Below are positions 34,769 to 42,652 of a stretch of 64,000 nt of DNA, one piece after another (within the stretch, counting starts at the first letter, position 1; each line of letters begins with the position of its first letter). Under the pieces are notes generated by a model. That model saw nothing but the letters and a program-made list of their open reading frames with translations, searched no databases and had not been told where the DNA came from. The translations under genes and the position numbers were made by a program. Origin of the DNA: JBGVSA01 sp041807905 (GTDB lineage Bacteria; Pseudomonadota; Gammaproteobacteria; Burkholderiales; Rhodocyclaceae); NCBI RefSeq assembly GCF_041807905.1, contig NZ_JBGVSA010000007.1:111035-175034 (forward strand). The letters run 5' to 3'.

Positions 34769-35983
34769 TCAACGCGCTGCCGCCAAAGCCTGGCAAGCGC
34801 GCTCGAAGCGATCGAGCCCTTCGTTCAGCTCCTCGTCGGCAATGATCAGCGAGGTCGCGATGCGGACGACATTAGGGCCTGCCTGAAGTAGCAGCACGCC
34901 TTCCTTGGCCGCCGCCGCAACGAAGTCACTCGCGCGGTTGGCGAAGGTGCCAGTCAGTTCGCAACCGAACCACAACCCCGACGAACGCACGTCGGCAAAG
35001 CACCCAAGGCGTTCGCCGATGCCGCGCAGGCGCCCCGCCGCATGAGCAGCCTTGCTGCGCACACCCGCCAGCACTTCAGGGCGCGTAATGATGTCCATTA
35101 CCGCCTCACCCACGGCACACGCCAAGGGGTTGCCGCCGAACGTCGTGCCATGGCTGCCGAGCGTGAAGCTCCTCGCAATCTCGGCCGTCGTGAGCATCGC
35201 GCCGATCGGAAAGCCGCCGCCCAGGCCCTTGGCGGTCGTGAGGATGTCAGGGACGACATCGGTGTTCATGTACGCAAAAAGCGAACCCGTGCGGCCATTG
35301 CCGGACTGGATCTCATCGAAGATCAGCACGGCATCGTGCTCGCGCGTCAGTTGGCGCAGCTCGCGCAGGAATTCGGGCTTGGCCGGCACCACTCCGCTTT
35401 CGCCAATCACCGGCTCGATGATCACTGCGCAGGTCTTCGGACCGATGACGCGACGCACCGCTTCGATGTCATTGAAATCGACGTGCACGATTCCGGCCGG
35501 ATTGGGGCCGAATCCGCTGGAGTACTTCGGCTGGCCGCCAACAGACACGGTGAAGAACGTGCGGCCGTGAAAGGCGCCGTTGAAAGCGACGATCTCGATC
35601 TTGTCCTGCCCGTGCTTGTCGATGGCGCGTTTGCGCGCGAGCTTCAGCGCCGCCTCGTTGGCCTCGGCCCCGGAGTTGCAATAGAAGACGCGCTCGGCGA
35701 AGGTCGCATCGGTCAGCTTCTTGGCCAGACGCAGGGCCGGCTCATTGGTGAAGTAGTTCGATACGTGCCACAGCTTCTCGGACTGGTCGCGCAGCGCCTT
35801 GAGCAGCGCAGGATGCGCGTGGCCGAGCGAAGTCACCGCCACGCCCGCGCCAAAGTCGATGTAATCGCGGCCGTCCTGGTCCCAAACTCGCGAGCCCTCA
35901 CCTCGCACGGGCACGGGAGCCAGCGGTGCAAAGCACGGAACCATGTAGCGGTCGAAGTCGGAACGTTCAACGGCGGCAGTCAC
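34769..35983 (-). CDS. argD: PLP-dependent aminotransferase, acetylornithine/succinylornithine type
   Basis: A 404-residue class III aminotransferase, cytoplasmic, expected to interconvert acetylornithine (or succinylornithine) and the semialdehyde in arginine metabolism. Motifs are YCNSGAEANEAALKLARK, IEPVIGESGV, the PLP-binding Asp in LIFDEIQSGNGRTG (D223) and the Schiff-base Lys252 in TTAKGLGGGFPIGAM, with HGTTFGGNPLA following. Biosynthetic ArgD and catabolic AstC/AruC are close relatives and cannot be separated here; carAB nearby is not evidence enough. No ast genes adjoin it. The gap upstream to 36260 holds GC-rich inverted repeats but no gene. Confidence 0.85.
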   Translation of the reverse strand: MTAAVERSDFDRYMVPCFAPLAPVPVRGEGSRVWDQDGRDYIDFGAGVAVTSLGHAHPALLKALRDQSEKLWHVSNYFTNEPALRLAKKLTDATFAERVFYCNSGAEANEAALKLARKRAIDKHGQDKIEIVAFNGAFHGRTFFTVSVGGQPKYSSGFGPNPAGIVHVDFNDIEAVRRVIGPKTCAVIIEPVIGESGVVPAKPEFLRELRQLTREHDAVLIFDEIQSGNGRTGSLFAYMNTDVVPDILTTAKGLGGGFPIGAMLTTAEIARSFTLGSHGTTFGGNPLACAVGEAVMDIITRPEVLAGVRSKAAHAAGRLRGIGERLGCFADVRSSGLWFGCELTGTFANRASDFVAAAAKEGVLLLQAGPNVVRIATSLIIADEELNEGLDRFERACQALAAAR

Positions 35984-36260
35984 GAATACATCCTTTCAGA
36001 ACTTGTTCATAAGGGCCCGCCTGCTGGGCGGGGGCCGATTTCCCGGCAGGTCGCCGGGGCATCAAGTTTGATGGCTGACGGTCGCTACGTAAAGCATAAA
36101 CGTCAGGCAATTCGGGCAAGCCAGCACATCGGCCAGGCTGGCCGCCTTTATCCGCCCCTTTGCCGCAGGCGCCGCCGCGAACGAGCGGCTGAGTGCATAC
36201 TCACGAACAATGAAGCGGCCAACGCCGCGAGCAGGATTTCAACGTCGAAAGGGACCGACC

Positions 36261-36467
36261 ATGAGCATCACCCTGACCGCCCGCCAGCTCCATGAGTTGC
36301 TGGCTTTCATCAATCCGGACGGCCGTGACGATGAAGCCCAGATGGACACCCAGGTCACCATCGAATACATGCCCGAGCGTCGCGGCGTCGACGATGACCT
36401 CCTGGAGGCGGGCTATTACGCCTTTGCCACCGAGAACCCGGACGACGGGCTCTACGGCCCTATCTGA
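36261..36467 (+). CDS. Small acidic conserved-looking protein, unknown function
   Basis: A 68-residue soluble, acidic protein (MSITLTARQLHELLAFINPD..., ending ENPDDGLYGPI). The start ATG 36261 is preceded by a GGGA sequence at fitting distance. I do not recognise a family. Codon use is like the neighbours and the reading frame ends cleanly, so I consider it real. It stands alone on the plus strand, before a terminator hairpin. Confidence 0.65.
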   Translation: MSITLTARQLHELLAFINPDGRDDEAQMDTQVTIEYMPERRGVDDDLLEAGYYAFATENPDDGLYGPI

Positions 36468-36519
36468 TCTCATGCCGTCGGCGTTGTCATGCCGCGACGG
36501 CCCGCCGAGCTCGCACCAA

Positions 36520-36549
36520 ACAAAAACGGGACTCGTTCGAGTCCCGTTC
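36520..36549. terminator. Intrinsic terminator hairpin, strongest on the minus strand
   Basis: Stem AACGGGACTC / GAGTCCCGTT with a four-base loop. On the minus strand it is followed by TTTTTG, which fits termination after the small gene at 36609-36701; on the plus strand it follows the 68-residue gene with a weaker TTCT tail. Confidence 0.75.
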
Positions 36550-36608
36550 TCCGACGCCCCGTTGGGCTCATCAGTATTTCGACTGGCTGGCGCTTCCGGC
36601 GCCAGCGC

Positions 36609-36701
36609 TCACCCCAGCAGGATGATGTAGCCGAGCACCACCAAGCCGAGCCCTAACCCCTTACGGATCCAGTGTTTGTGCATGTGTTGATGGGTGTGCA
36701 T
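36609..36701 (-). CDS. 30-residue His-rich single-span membrane peptide, unknown function
   Basis: The minus strand encodes MHTHQHMHKHWIRKG followed by a hydrophobic Gly/Leu/Val/Ile stretch and a stop: 30 residues. The first ten residues hold five His and two Met, then a W-I-R-K junction, then one transmembrane helix of about 15 residues. A strong ribosome-binding sequence (GAGGAGA) lies eight bases upstream of ATG 36701, and an intrinsic terminator lies about 60 bases downstream, so it looks like an independent gene. Upstream is a perfect 19-bp palindrome shared with the divergent MFS gene. A metal-binding role is inference from composition. It is too short for standard gene callers. Confidence 0.7.
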   Translation of the reverse strand: MHTHQHMHKHWIRKGLGLGLVVLGYIILLG

Positions 36702-36741
36702 GGCAGTTCTCCTCGATATCCTGGGCTCAACTTTACACACC

Positions 36742-36760
36742 AATAGGAATGATTCCTATT
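36742..36760. promoter_or_regulatory. Perfect 19-bp palindrome, Fur-family-like operator
   Basis: AATAGGAATGATTCCTATT is a perfect inverted repeat, nine-base arms around one base. The centre AAT-N-ATT is that of Fur-type boxes, but the outer arms (AGG/CCT) differ from the Fur consensus. It lies 41 bases before the His-rich peptide start on one side and 99 bases before the MFS gene on the other, so it could control both. Confidence 0.6.
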
Positions 36761-36859
36761 TGCTTAATCAAAAGATCCCGATAGGCAGTATCAATCATAG
36801 ACGCCACAGACGAATCAGTTGTCTGACAAAATAAACAAAAGTGGCATAATTCCGCCGCC

Positions 36860-38068
36860 ATGGCCAATCCGCTCTTTGCTTTCCCGTCTTTCCTGTATTT
36901 CGTTGCCAACCGCGTCGCCACCACCATGGCGAGCCAGATGATGATGGTCGCGGTGGGCTGGCAGATGTACGAACTCACCGGCAACGCCTATGACCTCGGT
37001 CTTGTCGGCCTGTGTCAGTTCGCCCCGTCGCTCGCGCTGATCCTCGTTGTCGGCCACGTCGCCGACCGCTATGACCGCCGTCGCATCATGGCAATCTGCC
37101 TGGGCTTGCAGATGGTCGTCACCGCCGTCCTGGTCTGGGGCACGCTTGCCGGCTGGGTCTCGCGCGAGGCTATCCTCATCGCCTCGATCTGCCTCGGCGT
37201 CATCAAGGCATTCCAGATGCCTACGCAGCAGGCCATCGCCCCGCTGCTGGTGCCCGGCACCCTGTTGCCGCGCGCGCTCGCACTCAGCTCGGCCGGCGCG
37301 CAGACGGCCACCATCATCGGCCCGGCCATTGGCGGCTTTGTTTATGTGGCAGGCGCGCACGCCGTCTATGGCATCTGCGGCGTGTTGTTCATCGTCGCCG
37401 CCGTGCTCATCCTGATGGTCCGCTTCGACCATGCACCGGCCCCGCGCGAACGCGTCAGCATGCAGACACTGCTGGCCGGCCTCACATTCATCTGGAACCG
37501 CAAGGAAGTGCTCGGCGCGGTGTCGCTCGACCTCTTCGCCGTGCTCCTCGGTGGCGCAACCGCGCTGCTGCCGATCTTCGCCAAGGACATCCTGCACGTC
37601 GACGCCTGGGGCATGGGCTTGCTGCGCTCGGCTCCCGCCGTCGGCGCTTTGCTCATGTCGGTGTATCTGTCGGCCCGCCCCATCGAACGTAGCGTGGGCA
37701 AGGTCATGTTCGGTGCCGTTGCGGCCTACGGCGTGGCGACCATTGTGTTCGGCCTGTCGACCTCGTTCTGGCTGTCCTTCGCCGCGCTACTGGCCAGCGG
37801 CATGTTCGACATGGTCAGCGTGGTCATCCGCCAGTCGCTCGTGCAATTGCAGACGCCCAACGAGATTCGTGGCCGCGTCAATGCCGTCAATTCGATCTTC
37901 ATCGGAGCCTCCAACCAGCTTGGGGAATTTGAATCCGGCATGACCGCCGGCTGGTTCGGCGCCGTCGGATCGGTCGTGCTCGGCGGCGTAGGCACGCTCA
38001 TCATCGTCGGTAGCTGGATGCGTTTGTTTCCTGCCCTGACGCGGCGCCAGCAGCTGACCGATCACTGA
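36860..38068 (+). CDS. MFS transporter, EntS/MFS_3-like exporter
   Basis: A 402-residue inner-membrane major facilitator with about 12 helices. Features include GLVGLCQFAPSLALILVVGHVADRYDRRRIM, which carries the loop 2-3 motif, and the conserved block DMVSVVIRQSLVQLQTPNEIRGRVNAVNSIFIGASNQLGEFESG, typical of the EntS (enterobactin exporter) and related MFS_3 families. The substrate is not known; a siderophore or metal complex is suggested only by the family and the Fur-like palindrome upstream. No siderophore synthesis genes are nearby. Confidence 0.88.
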   Translation: MANPLFAFPSFLYFVANRVATTMASQMMMVAVGWQMYELTGNAYDLGLVGLCQFAPSLALILVVGHVADRYDRRRIMAICLGLQMVVTAVLVWGTLAGWVSREAILIASICLGVIKAFQMPTQQAIAPLLVPGTLLPRALALSSAGAQTATIIGPAIGGFVYVAGAHAVYGICGVLFIVAAVLILMVRFDHAPAPRERVSMQTLLAGLTFIWNRKEVLGAVSLDLFAVLLGGATALLPIFAKDILHVDAWGMGLLRSAPAVGALLMSVYLSARPIERSVGKVMFGAVAAYGVATIVFGLSTSFWLSFAALLASGMFDMVSVVIRQSLVQLQTPNEIRGRVNAVNSIFIGASNQLGEFESGMTAGWFGAVGSVVLGGVGTLIIVGSWMRLFPALTRRQQLTDH

Positions 38069-38203
38069 TCGCCCGCAGAACCATGCCATCGCAGGTTGAC
38101 GTGCGTCAGGCCCGTCGGAAGGCCCTGCCGCGTAACAGTTTTCAACTCTCGGTGACATGGGCCGGCCCAGGCCCAATGTGATAAATTCCGCCATCGCAAC
38201 AGC

Positions 38204-38219
38204 GCCCCTCCGGGGCTTT
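38204..38219 (+). promoter_or_regulatory. Hairpin that may hide the xpt ribosome-binding site
   Basis: GCCCC-TCC-GGGGC followed by TTT, ending nine bases before the xpt ATG. The GGGG of the 3' arm is the only plausible Shine-Dalgarno sequence for xpt, so the stem would block initiation or act as a short terminator. An extended -10-like TGTGATAAAT lies about 20 bases upstream, so the leader could be very short. Confidence 0.4.
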
Positions 38220-38225
38220 GCAGTC

Positions 38226-38828
38226 ATGATTCCTTCCCCCGCTGATCTAAGCGCCCCATTCCCGGAACTGGCAGAACGCATCCATCGCGAGGCAACCGTG
38301 GTGGACGACGCGATCATCAAGATCGACCACTTCCTGAATCACCGTATCGAGCCGCGTTTCATGCGCGCCATGGGCGACGAACTGGGTCGCCGCCTCGGCG
38401 GCTACAAGACCGACGTCATCCTCACGGCCGAAGCCAGCGGCATCGCACCGGGGCTCGTCGTTTCGCTGGCGCTGAACCTGCCGCTCGTATACGCGAAGAA
38501 GTACGCGCCCATGATCGAGCCGCCGGCTTACTCGCGAATCGTCCCATCGCCGACCAAGGGCGGTGAAACGCGCCTGGTCATCGGCAAGAAGTACCTGTGG
38601 GAAGGCGCTCGCGTGCTGATCATCGACGATATTCTGTCCAACGGCCGCACAGCGCAGGCTCTCGTCGAAATGGTCCGCGAAGCCAATGCCGAAGTCGTGG
38701 CGGCCGGCTTCATCATGGAAAAGTGTTTCAAGAACGGCCGTCGTATCCTCGAAGAGATGAATGTCCCCGTCGCCGTTCTCGCGCAAGTCCTGCGCGCCGA
38801 AAACGGCCAGGTCATCATGGCCGGCTGA
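38226..38828 (+). CDS. xpt: Xanthine phosphoribosyltransferase
   Basis: A 200-residue purine salvage enzyme of the Xpt type, transferring phosphoribose from PRPP to xanthine (possibly guanine). The PRPP loop is VLIIDDILSNGRTAQAL, and KYLWEGARV and VYAKKYAPM match the family. The start ATG 38226 (MIPSPADLSAPFPELAERI) is preferred; the frame is open 69 bases upstream without homology. It is monocistronic between the MFS gene and a 246-base gap without a recognisable gene. Confidence 0.92.
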   Translation: MIPSPADLSAPFPELAERIHREATVVDDAIIKIDHFLNHRIEPRFMRAMGDELGRRLGGYKTDVILTAEASGIAPGLVVSLALNLPLVYAKKYAPMIEPPAYSRIVPSPTKGGETRLVIGKKYLWEGARVLIIDDILSNGRTAQALVEMVREANAEVVAAGFIMEKCFKNGRRILEEMNVPVAVLAQVLRAENGQVIMAG

Positions 38829-39074
38829 CGCTACCCTCCAGCAGCCCTGTCGCGCTGGCGCCATGCCGGCGCGCCGCCCCCCTTCGCATCAGTCCTCAGT
38901 CACACAACGACACATCGCTGCCGGGTTTTTAGGACTCGTCTTATATAGACCTCCTCCTCTGCATGACAGACTCGTGCCATTCCCTGACGGCAGGCTCAGT
39001 CATCGCCTCACAAACGTGAGCAATGTCATACGCGCCTGTCCGTCCCCCAAAAATGAACGGACAAGGACATTCAC

Positions 39075-39503
39075 ATGAAGACAACCCGCCTCATGGCCGC
39101 AGCCACCATCGTCGCAGCCTCGCTTGCCACGAGCCTGCCCGCACTGGCGCAGCAGACGACTTCCACCGACTGCTCTGCCGGCATCGTCGGACGCTGGTAC
39201 GGCACCGATGTTCTGTCGGGCGGTCGCTTCCTGCTCGAACAAAAAGCCGGGGGCGACTTCGAGCTGAGCGTCAAATTGCCCAACGCAGTGAACCACATGA
39301 AGGGACGCTGGAGTTGCGCGAACGGATTGTTCTCCTCGTGGACCCAGACCTTCAACGGCGGGACCATCGATCCCAAGGCCTTCGGCCGCAACGCTGACGT
39401 GTCCGAATTCCGCAGTCTCGATGCCGATCACTGGACCATCCGAGATGTCGTGTCCGGCAATACTTTCACCTTCCAGCGCGTCGCTGCCGATTTCGTTCTC
39501 TGA
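39075..39503 (+). CDS. Secreted protein of unknown function
   Basis: A 142-residue protein with a signal peptide (MKTTRLMAAATIVAASLATSLPALAQQ, cleavage after ALA). The mature part is beta-rich in appearance with two Cys (TDCSAGIVGRWYG, GRWSCANG) and recurring GRW and W/F/T motifs, reminiscent of small lipocalin-like or avidin-like barrels, but I cannot name a family. An AAGGA ribosome-binding sequence lies upstream. It precedes the orphan response regulator gene but with a 264-base gap. Confidence 0.75.
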   Translation: MKTTRLMAAATIVAASLATSLPALAQQTTSTDCSAGIVGRWYGTDVLSGGRFLLEQKAGGDFELSVKLPNAVNHMKGRWSCANGLFSSWTQTFNGGTIDPKAFGRNADVSEFRSLDADHWTIRDVVSGNTFTFQRVAADFVL

Positions 39504-39741
39504 CGTACTCAGTGGCCGGTAGCTCCGACTCCCGGCCACCGACGGCGCCTCGCCGCTTTCTGGTTCCAGCAGAACGGCGGGATCCCGCCCGCGCAGCCTG
39601 CACGGTTCCCATGCAGGCCGTCTCCGGAATATCCATTTCCAATATATTGATCTGCAACGCTTCACCGCAAAGTGGGATTTTTCTCACCCCCTTCCATCGA
39701 CGTTTCGTTGCATCAACCCGGATTTAACTTGATTCAAAATT

Positions 39742-39755
39742 TGAGAATGATCTCA
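39742..39755. promoter_or_regulatory. Inverted repeat before the response regulator gene
   Basis: TGAGAATGATCTCA, five-base arms around four bases, ends 12 bases before the first possible start of the regulator gene. It could be an autoregulatory site or a degenerate Fur box (GAGAATGAT half). Evidence is weak. Confidence 0.3.
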
Positions 39756-39767
39756 GACGGCTAGGAC

Positions 39768-40499
39768 ATGTCACATGCCAGACTGCTCGCATTGAACCAC
39801 TCAGGCGCGCAGAAAATGAACATACCTCCTATCCATGGCTTCAGCCCGGCAAGCAACGACATCAGCAAGAACACCGAGGCAGATCGCTCCCGGCCGACAA
39901 CGGTCGTCATCATCGATAAACACCCGCTCATGCGGCTGGCATTGGGACAGATCATCGATGACTCGGGACAATTCAAAGTCATGGGGCAAGGCACCGATTC
40001 AAGCAGCGGCCTTCAACTGGTAAAGACCCACCAGCCCGACATCATCGTCGTAGACATCTTCGTCCTGCCTGACGGGGAACGTCTCGTGGATGCCATTCTC
40101 AACCTGCACTGGCGCCCCCGCGTCCTGATCTTCACTGCCGCGGACGCACGGCGACACGCGGGTTACCTGCGCAACGCCGGATGCAGCGGCTATATCTCCA
40201 AGACCAGCCCCCCGGCCGAGATACTCAATGCGCTCTTCGTGGTGAAATCCGGGTACCAGTGCTTTCCTGAAGTCCCCACGTCGGCATTCGAACGGAATGA
40301 TCCCGTCCAATGCCTCTCCGGCCGGGAGCGCCAGGTAATGAACGCGATCCTCTCCGGGAGCCGCAACAAGGACATCGCCAACACCCTCAATGTCAGCCCG
40401 AAGACGGTAAGCACGTACAAGATGCAGATCATGCGAAAGTTCGGCATCAACAGCATCGCCGAGCTGGTCGAAATCGCCAAGGGCGGCCGTGCGGCCTGA
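39768..40499 (+). CDS. LuxR/FixJ-type response regulator, BvgA/EvgA-like, atypical receiver
   Basis: A 243-residue DNA-binding response regulator. The receiver has the phospho-acceptor Asp in IIVVDIFVLPDGE and Lys in GYISKTSP, but the N-terminal acidic pair reads IIDKHP instead of the usual DD, so Mg binding may be altered. The LuxR helix-turn-helix is complete: LSGRERQVMNAILSGSRNKDIANTLNVSPKTVSTYKMQIMRKFG. The VSTYK...L.EL.E.AK ending closely resembles BvgA of Bordetella. A 44-residue N-terminal extension precedes the receiver if ATG 39768 is used; ATG 39816 is the alternative. No sensor gene adjoins it. A terminator follows. Confidence 0.88.
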   Translation: MSHARLLALNHSGAQKMNIPPIHGFSPASNDISKNTEADRSRPTTVVIIDKHPLMRLALGQIIDDSGQFKVMGQGTDSSSGLQLVKTHQPDIIVVDIFVLPDGERLVDAILNLHWRPRVLIFTAADARRHAGYLRNAGCSGYISKTSPPAEILNALFVVKSGYQCFPEVPTSAFERNDPVQCLSGRERQVMNAILSGSRNKDIANTLNVSPKTVSTYKMQIMRKFGINSIAELVEIAKGGRAA

Positions 40500-40542
40500 G
40501 GCGCTCCACGAATCAGACATTTCGGGGGTCACCAACAAAAGG

Positions 40543-40572
40543 AAAAGCCGGACATGACGTCCGGCTTTTTTT
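40543..40572. terminator. Bidirectional terminator between the response regulator and exbD
   Basis: AAAAGCCGGAC, loop ATGAC, GTCCGGCTTTTTTT: an eight-base-pair GC-rich stem extended by A-T pairs. It serves the plus-strand regulator gene and the convergent tonB-exbB-exbD transcript. Confidence 0.9.
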
Positions 40573-40598
40573 GACTCATCCAATCCCGCAGTCGCCGA

Positions 40599-41018
40599 TC
40601 AGTTGTCTTCCGGCTGACTGACAAAGCCAATCTTCGACAGCCCGGCCTTGGACGCATCGGCCATCGCTTCGGCGACAAACTTGTAGGCGACGTCCTGGTC
40701 CGCGCGGATGTGGATTTCCGGCTGCGGCAGACGGTGGCCCTCGCTGGCAAAGCGCTGCTGCGCCGTGGCGCGGTCGACGATTTCGCCGTTCCAGAACATC
40801 GTGCCAGCCTTGTCGATGGCGAACTCGATCTTCTCGGGCTTGAGGTCATTGGGCTGTGACGTGACCTTGGGCAGGTCGATCTTCACCGCGTTGGTCATCA
40901 ACGGCGCGGTCACGATAAAGATCACCAGCAACACCAGCATCACGTCGATCAGCGGAACCATGTTGATCTCCGCCATCGGCGCGCTGGCGTTCTTGCTGTC
41001 GAAGCTTCCGAATGCCAT
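40599..41018 (-). CDS. exbD: TonB-system proton channel subunit ExbD
   Basis: A 139-residue inner-membrane protein with one N-terminal helix and a periplasmic domain. The essential proton-carrying Asp lies in MAEINMVPLIDVMLVLLVIFIV. The periplasmic part has the usual KIDLPKV and HIRADQDVAY segments. It is the last gene of tonB-exbB-exbD, 12 bases after exbB, and the complex energises outer-membrane uptake of iron complexes. Confidence 0.96.
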   Translation of the reverse strand: MAFGSFDSKNASAPMAEINMVPLIDVMLVLLVIFIVTAPLMTNAVKIDLPKVTSQPNDLKPEKIEFAIDKAGTMFWNGEIVDRATAQQRFASEGHRLPQPEIHIRADQDVAYKFVAEAMADASKAGLSKIGFVSQPEDN

Positions 41019-41030
41019 GGTGGTGCTCCG

Positions 41031-41765
41031 TTAAGCCGATACGGCGCGCGGCGTCATCGGCTGCACGTTGTCGGCACGGGCCATGGGCTGACCCAGCGAC
41101 AGGAAGGTGAAGAGGTCGTAGGCAAACGAATCGAGCTTGGCCAGCAGCACGCGATTGCTACGCGTGAGCCAGTTGTAGCCCATCACCGCCGGAATCGCGA
41201 CAGCCAGACCGATGCCGGTCATGATCAGGGCCTCGCCCACCGGGCCGGCCACCTTGTCGAGTGTGCCTGCGCCGCTCATGCCGATGGCGATCAGCGCGTG
41301 ATACACGCCCCACACTGTGCCGAACAGCCCCACGAATGGAGCGGTCGCACCGACGGTGGCCAGAATCGTCAGGCCGTTTTCGAAACGGGCGGTTTCCTCG
41401 TCGAGCACCTTCTTCATCGTGCGGGTGAGGAAATCCTGCGCGCTACCGGCTTCCTCGAGCTTCGCCGCACCGAAGCGAGCGTGGTGCTTGTGCGCGTGGA
41501 TGGCGTGCGAGGCCAGATGCGAGAACGGGCACTGCGCGCCGTGCGTCGAGATTTCCGCCTCCACGGCATCGAGCGACGATGCGTTCCAGAAAAAATTGAG
41601 AAACTCCGCGCTGCGGCGCTTGCGCGACCAGAACGAGATGCCCTTCATCACGATCAGGACCCACGAGACGATGGACATGGTCACCAGGATGCCGAGCAGG
41701 CTCTTGCCGACGATATCGCTTTGCGCGATGAAATGGCCAAAACCCATGGCGCTTGCTTCGTTCAT
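41031..41765 (-). CDS. exbB: TonB-system proton channel subunit ExbB
   Basis: A 244-residue MotA/TolQ/ExbB family protein with three transmembrane helices. The conserved LATVGATAPFVGLFGTVWGVYHALIAIG and GPVGEALIMTGIGLAVAIPAVMGYNWLTRSN segments form the pore. ATG 41765 lies 12 bases after the tonB stop. It partners with ExbD and TonB in the same operon. Confidence 0.97.
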   Translation of the reverse strand: MNEASAMGFGHFIAQSDIVGKSLLGILVTMSIVSWVLIVMKGISFWSRKRRSAEFLNFFWNASSLDAVEAEISTHGAQCPFSHLASHAIHAHKHHARFGAAKLEEAGSAQDFLTRTMKKVLDEETARFENGLTILATVGATAPFVGLFGTVWGVYHALIAIGMSGAGTLDKVAGPVGEALIMTGIGLAVAIPAVMGYNWLTRSNRVLLAKLDSFAYDLFTFLSLGQPMARADNVQPMTPRAVSA

Positions 41766-41777
41766 GACGTATGAATC

Positions 41778-42503
41778 CTAGAAATTGAAAGTAATGGGGA
41801 CGCGAACCCACACGGCAAGTGCCTTGCCGTTTTCGGAATAGGGCTCGAACAGCGCCTTGCGAACGGCGGTGACCGCTGCCTCGTCCAGGCGTGAGTAACC
41901 GGAAGATTCGGCGACGAGCGCCTGTTGCGGCTTGCCGTTGACGTCGACGAGCACGCGAATGATGACCTTGCCCTCTTCTCGCAACTTGAGCGAAAGCTTC
42001 GGGTATTCCGGCGCCGGACGCTGCAGATAGCGCACGGCCGACTCGGACACTGTCTTCGGCGGGGCGACGGGCTGCACAGCCGCGGCAGGCGGCGCCGGAG
42101 GCGAAGGCGTCGCGTCCGGCACGACAATGGCGTCCTTCACCGGCTCGGTGGGCTGCGGCGCCACCGTGTAATCGCTGGGCTTGGGCGGTGTCGGGGCCGG
42201 CGTGGCCAGCACGGGCGCCGGCTGCTTCTTGGGCACGATGCGCGGTTTCGGCTGCTCGGGCGGGCGCGGCTCAGGCGCCACCGGCTTGGCTTCGTCGATG
42301 AAACTTACGAACAACGGCGCGGCTTCCTGCAGAGTGTCGCGCACGACCTTCAATTGCAGCAGGCCCCACGCCAGGACGACGTGGATCGCCACCACGACCG
42401 CAATGGCAACGCCCCGACCGAGCTTGTCCGAATCTCCGTAATAAGAGGCCGGTGCGCGCGACGATACATCGGGCTTGGCACTGCGGGCTGCGAGCGTGTT
42501 CAT
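41778..42503 (-). CDS. tonB: Energy transducer TonB
   Basis: A 241-residue protein anchored by one N-terminal helix (GVAIAVVVAIHVVLAWGLLQL), spanning the periplasm with a Pro/Ala/Lys-rich linker (PEPRPPEQPKPRIVPKKQPAPVL in pieces), and ending in a TonB C-terminal domain (PAPEYPKLSLKLREEGKVIIRVLVDVNGKPQQALVAESSGYSRLDEAAV). The start ATG 42503 (MNTLAARSAKPD) is preferred over an upstream in-frame start. A Fur-like site lies 13 bases before it, which fits iron control. Confidence 0.95.
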   Translation of the reverse strand: MNTLAARSAKPDVSSRAPASYYGDSDKLGRGVAIAVVVAIHVVLAWGLLQLKVVRDTLQEAAPLFVSFIDEAKPVAPEPRPPEQPKPRIVPKKQPAPVLATPAPTPPKPSDYTVAPQPTEPVKDAIVVPDATPSPPAPPAAAVQPVAPPKTVSESAVRYLQRPAPEYPKLSLKLREEGKVIIRVLVDVNGKPQQALVAESSGYSRLDEAAVTAVRKALFEPYSENGKALAVWVRVPITFNF

Positions 42504-42515
42504 CGGAAACCTGCA

Positions 42516-42534
42516 AATGAGAATCGTTGCTATT
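42516..42534 (-). promoter_or_regulatory. Fur-like box before tonB-exbB-exbD
   Basis: The plus strand reads AATGAGAATCGTTGCTATT. The left half (TGAGAAT) fits a Fur half-site well; the right half is weak (9 of 14 positions of the 7-1-7 consensus). Its place at the tonB promoter makes iron control likely. Confidence 0.5.
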
Positions 42535-42652
42535 TTATTTTGCGGCGGCGCAAAGTCAAGACTGGCACCCACAACGTTCGCTCATTTTCCGCCCGCCACC
42601 GACACTGTCGATAGCCGTAACAGACGCGCCCCACCGCCGAGGCGCCTGGCGC

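Noticed and set aside
39504..39767. A further gene between the secreted protein and the response regulator
   Set aside because: Frames here are short, lack ribosome-binding sequences and show AT-rich promoter-like DNA instead.
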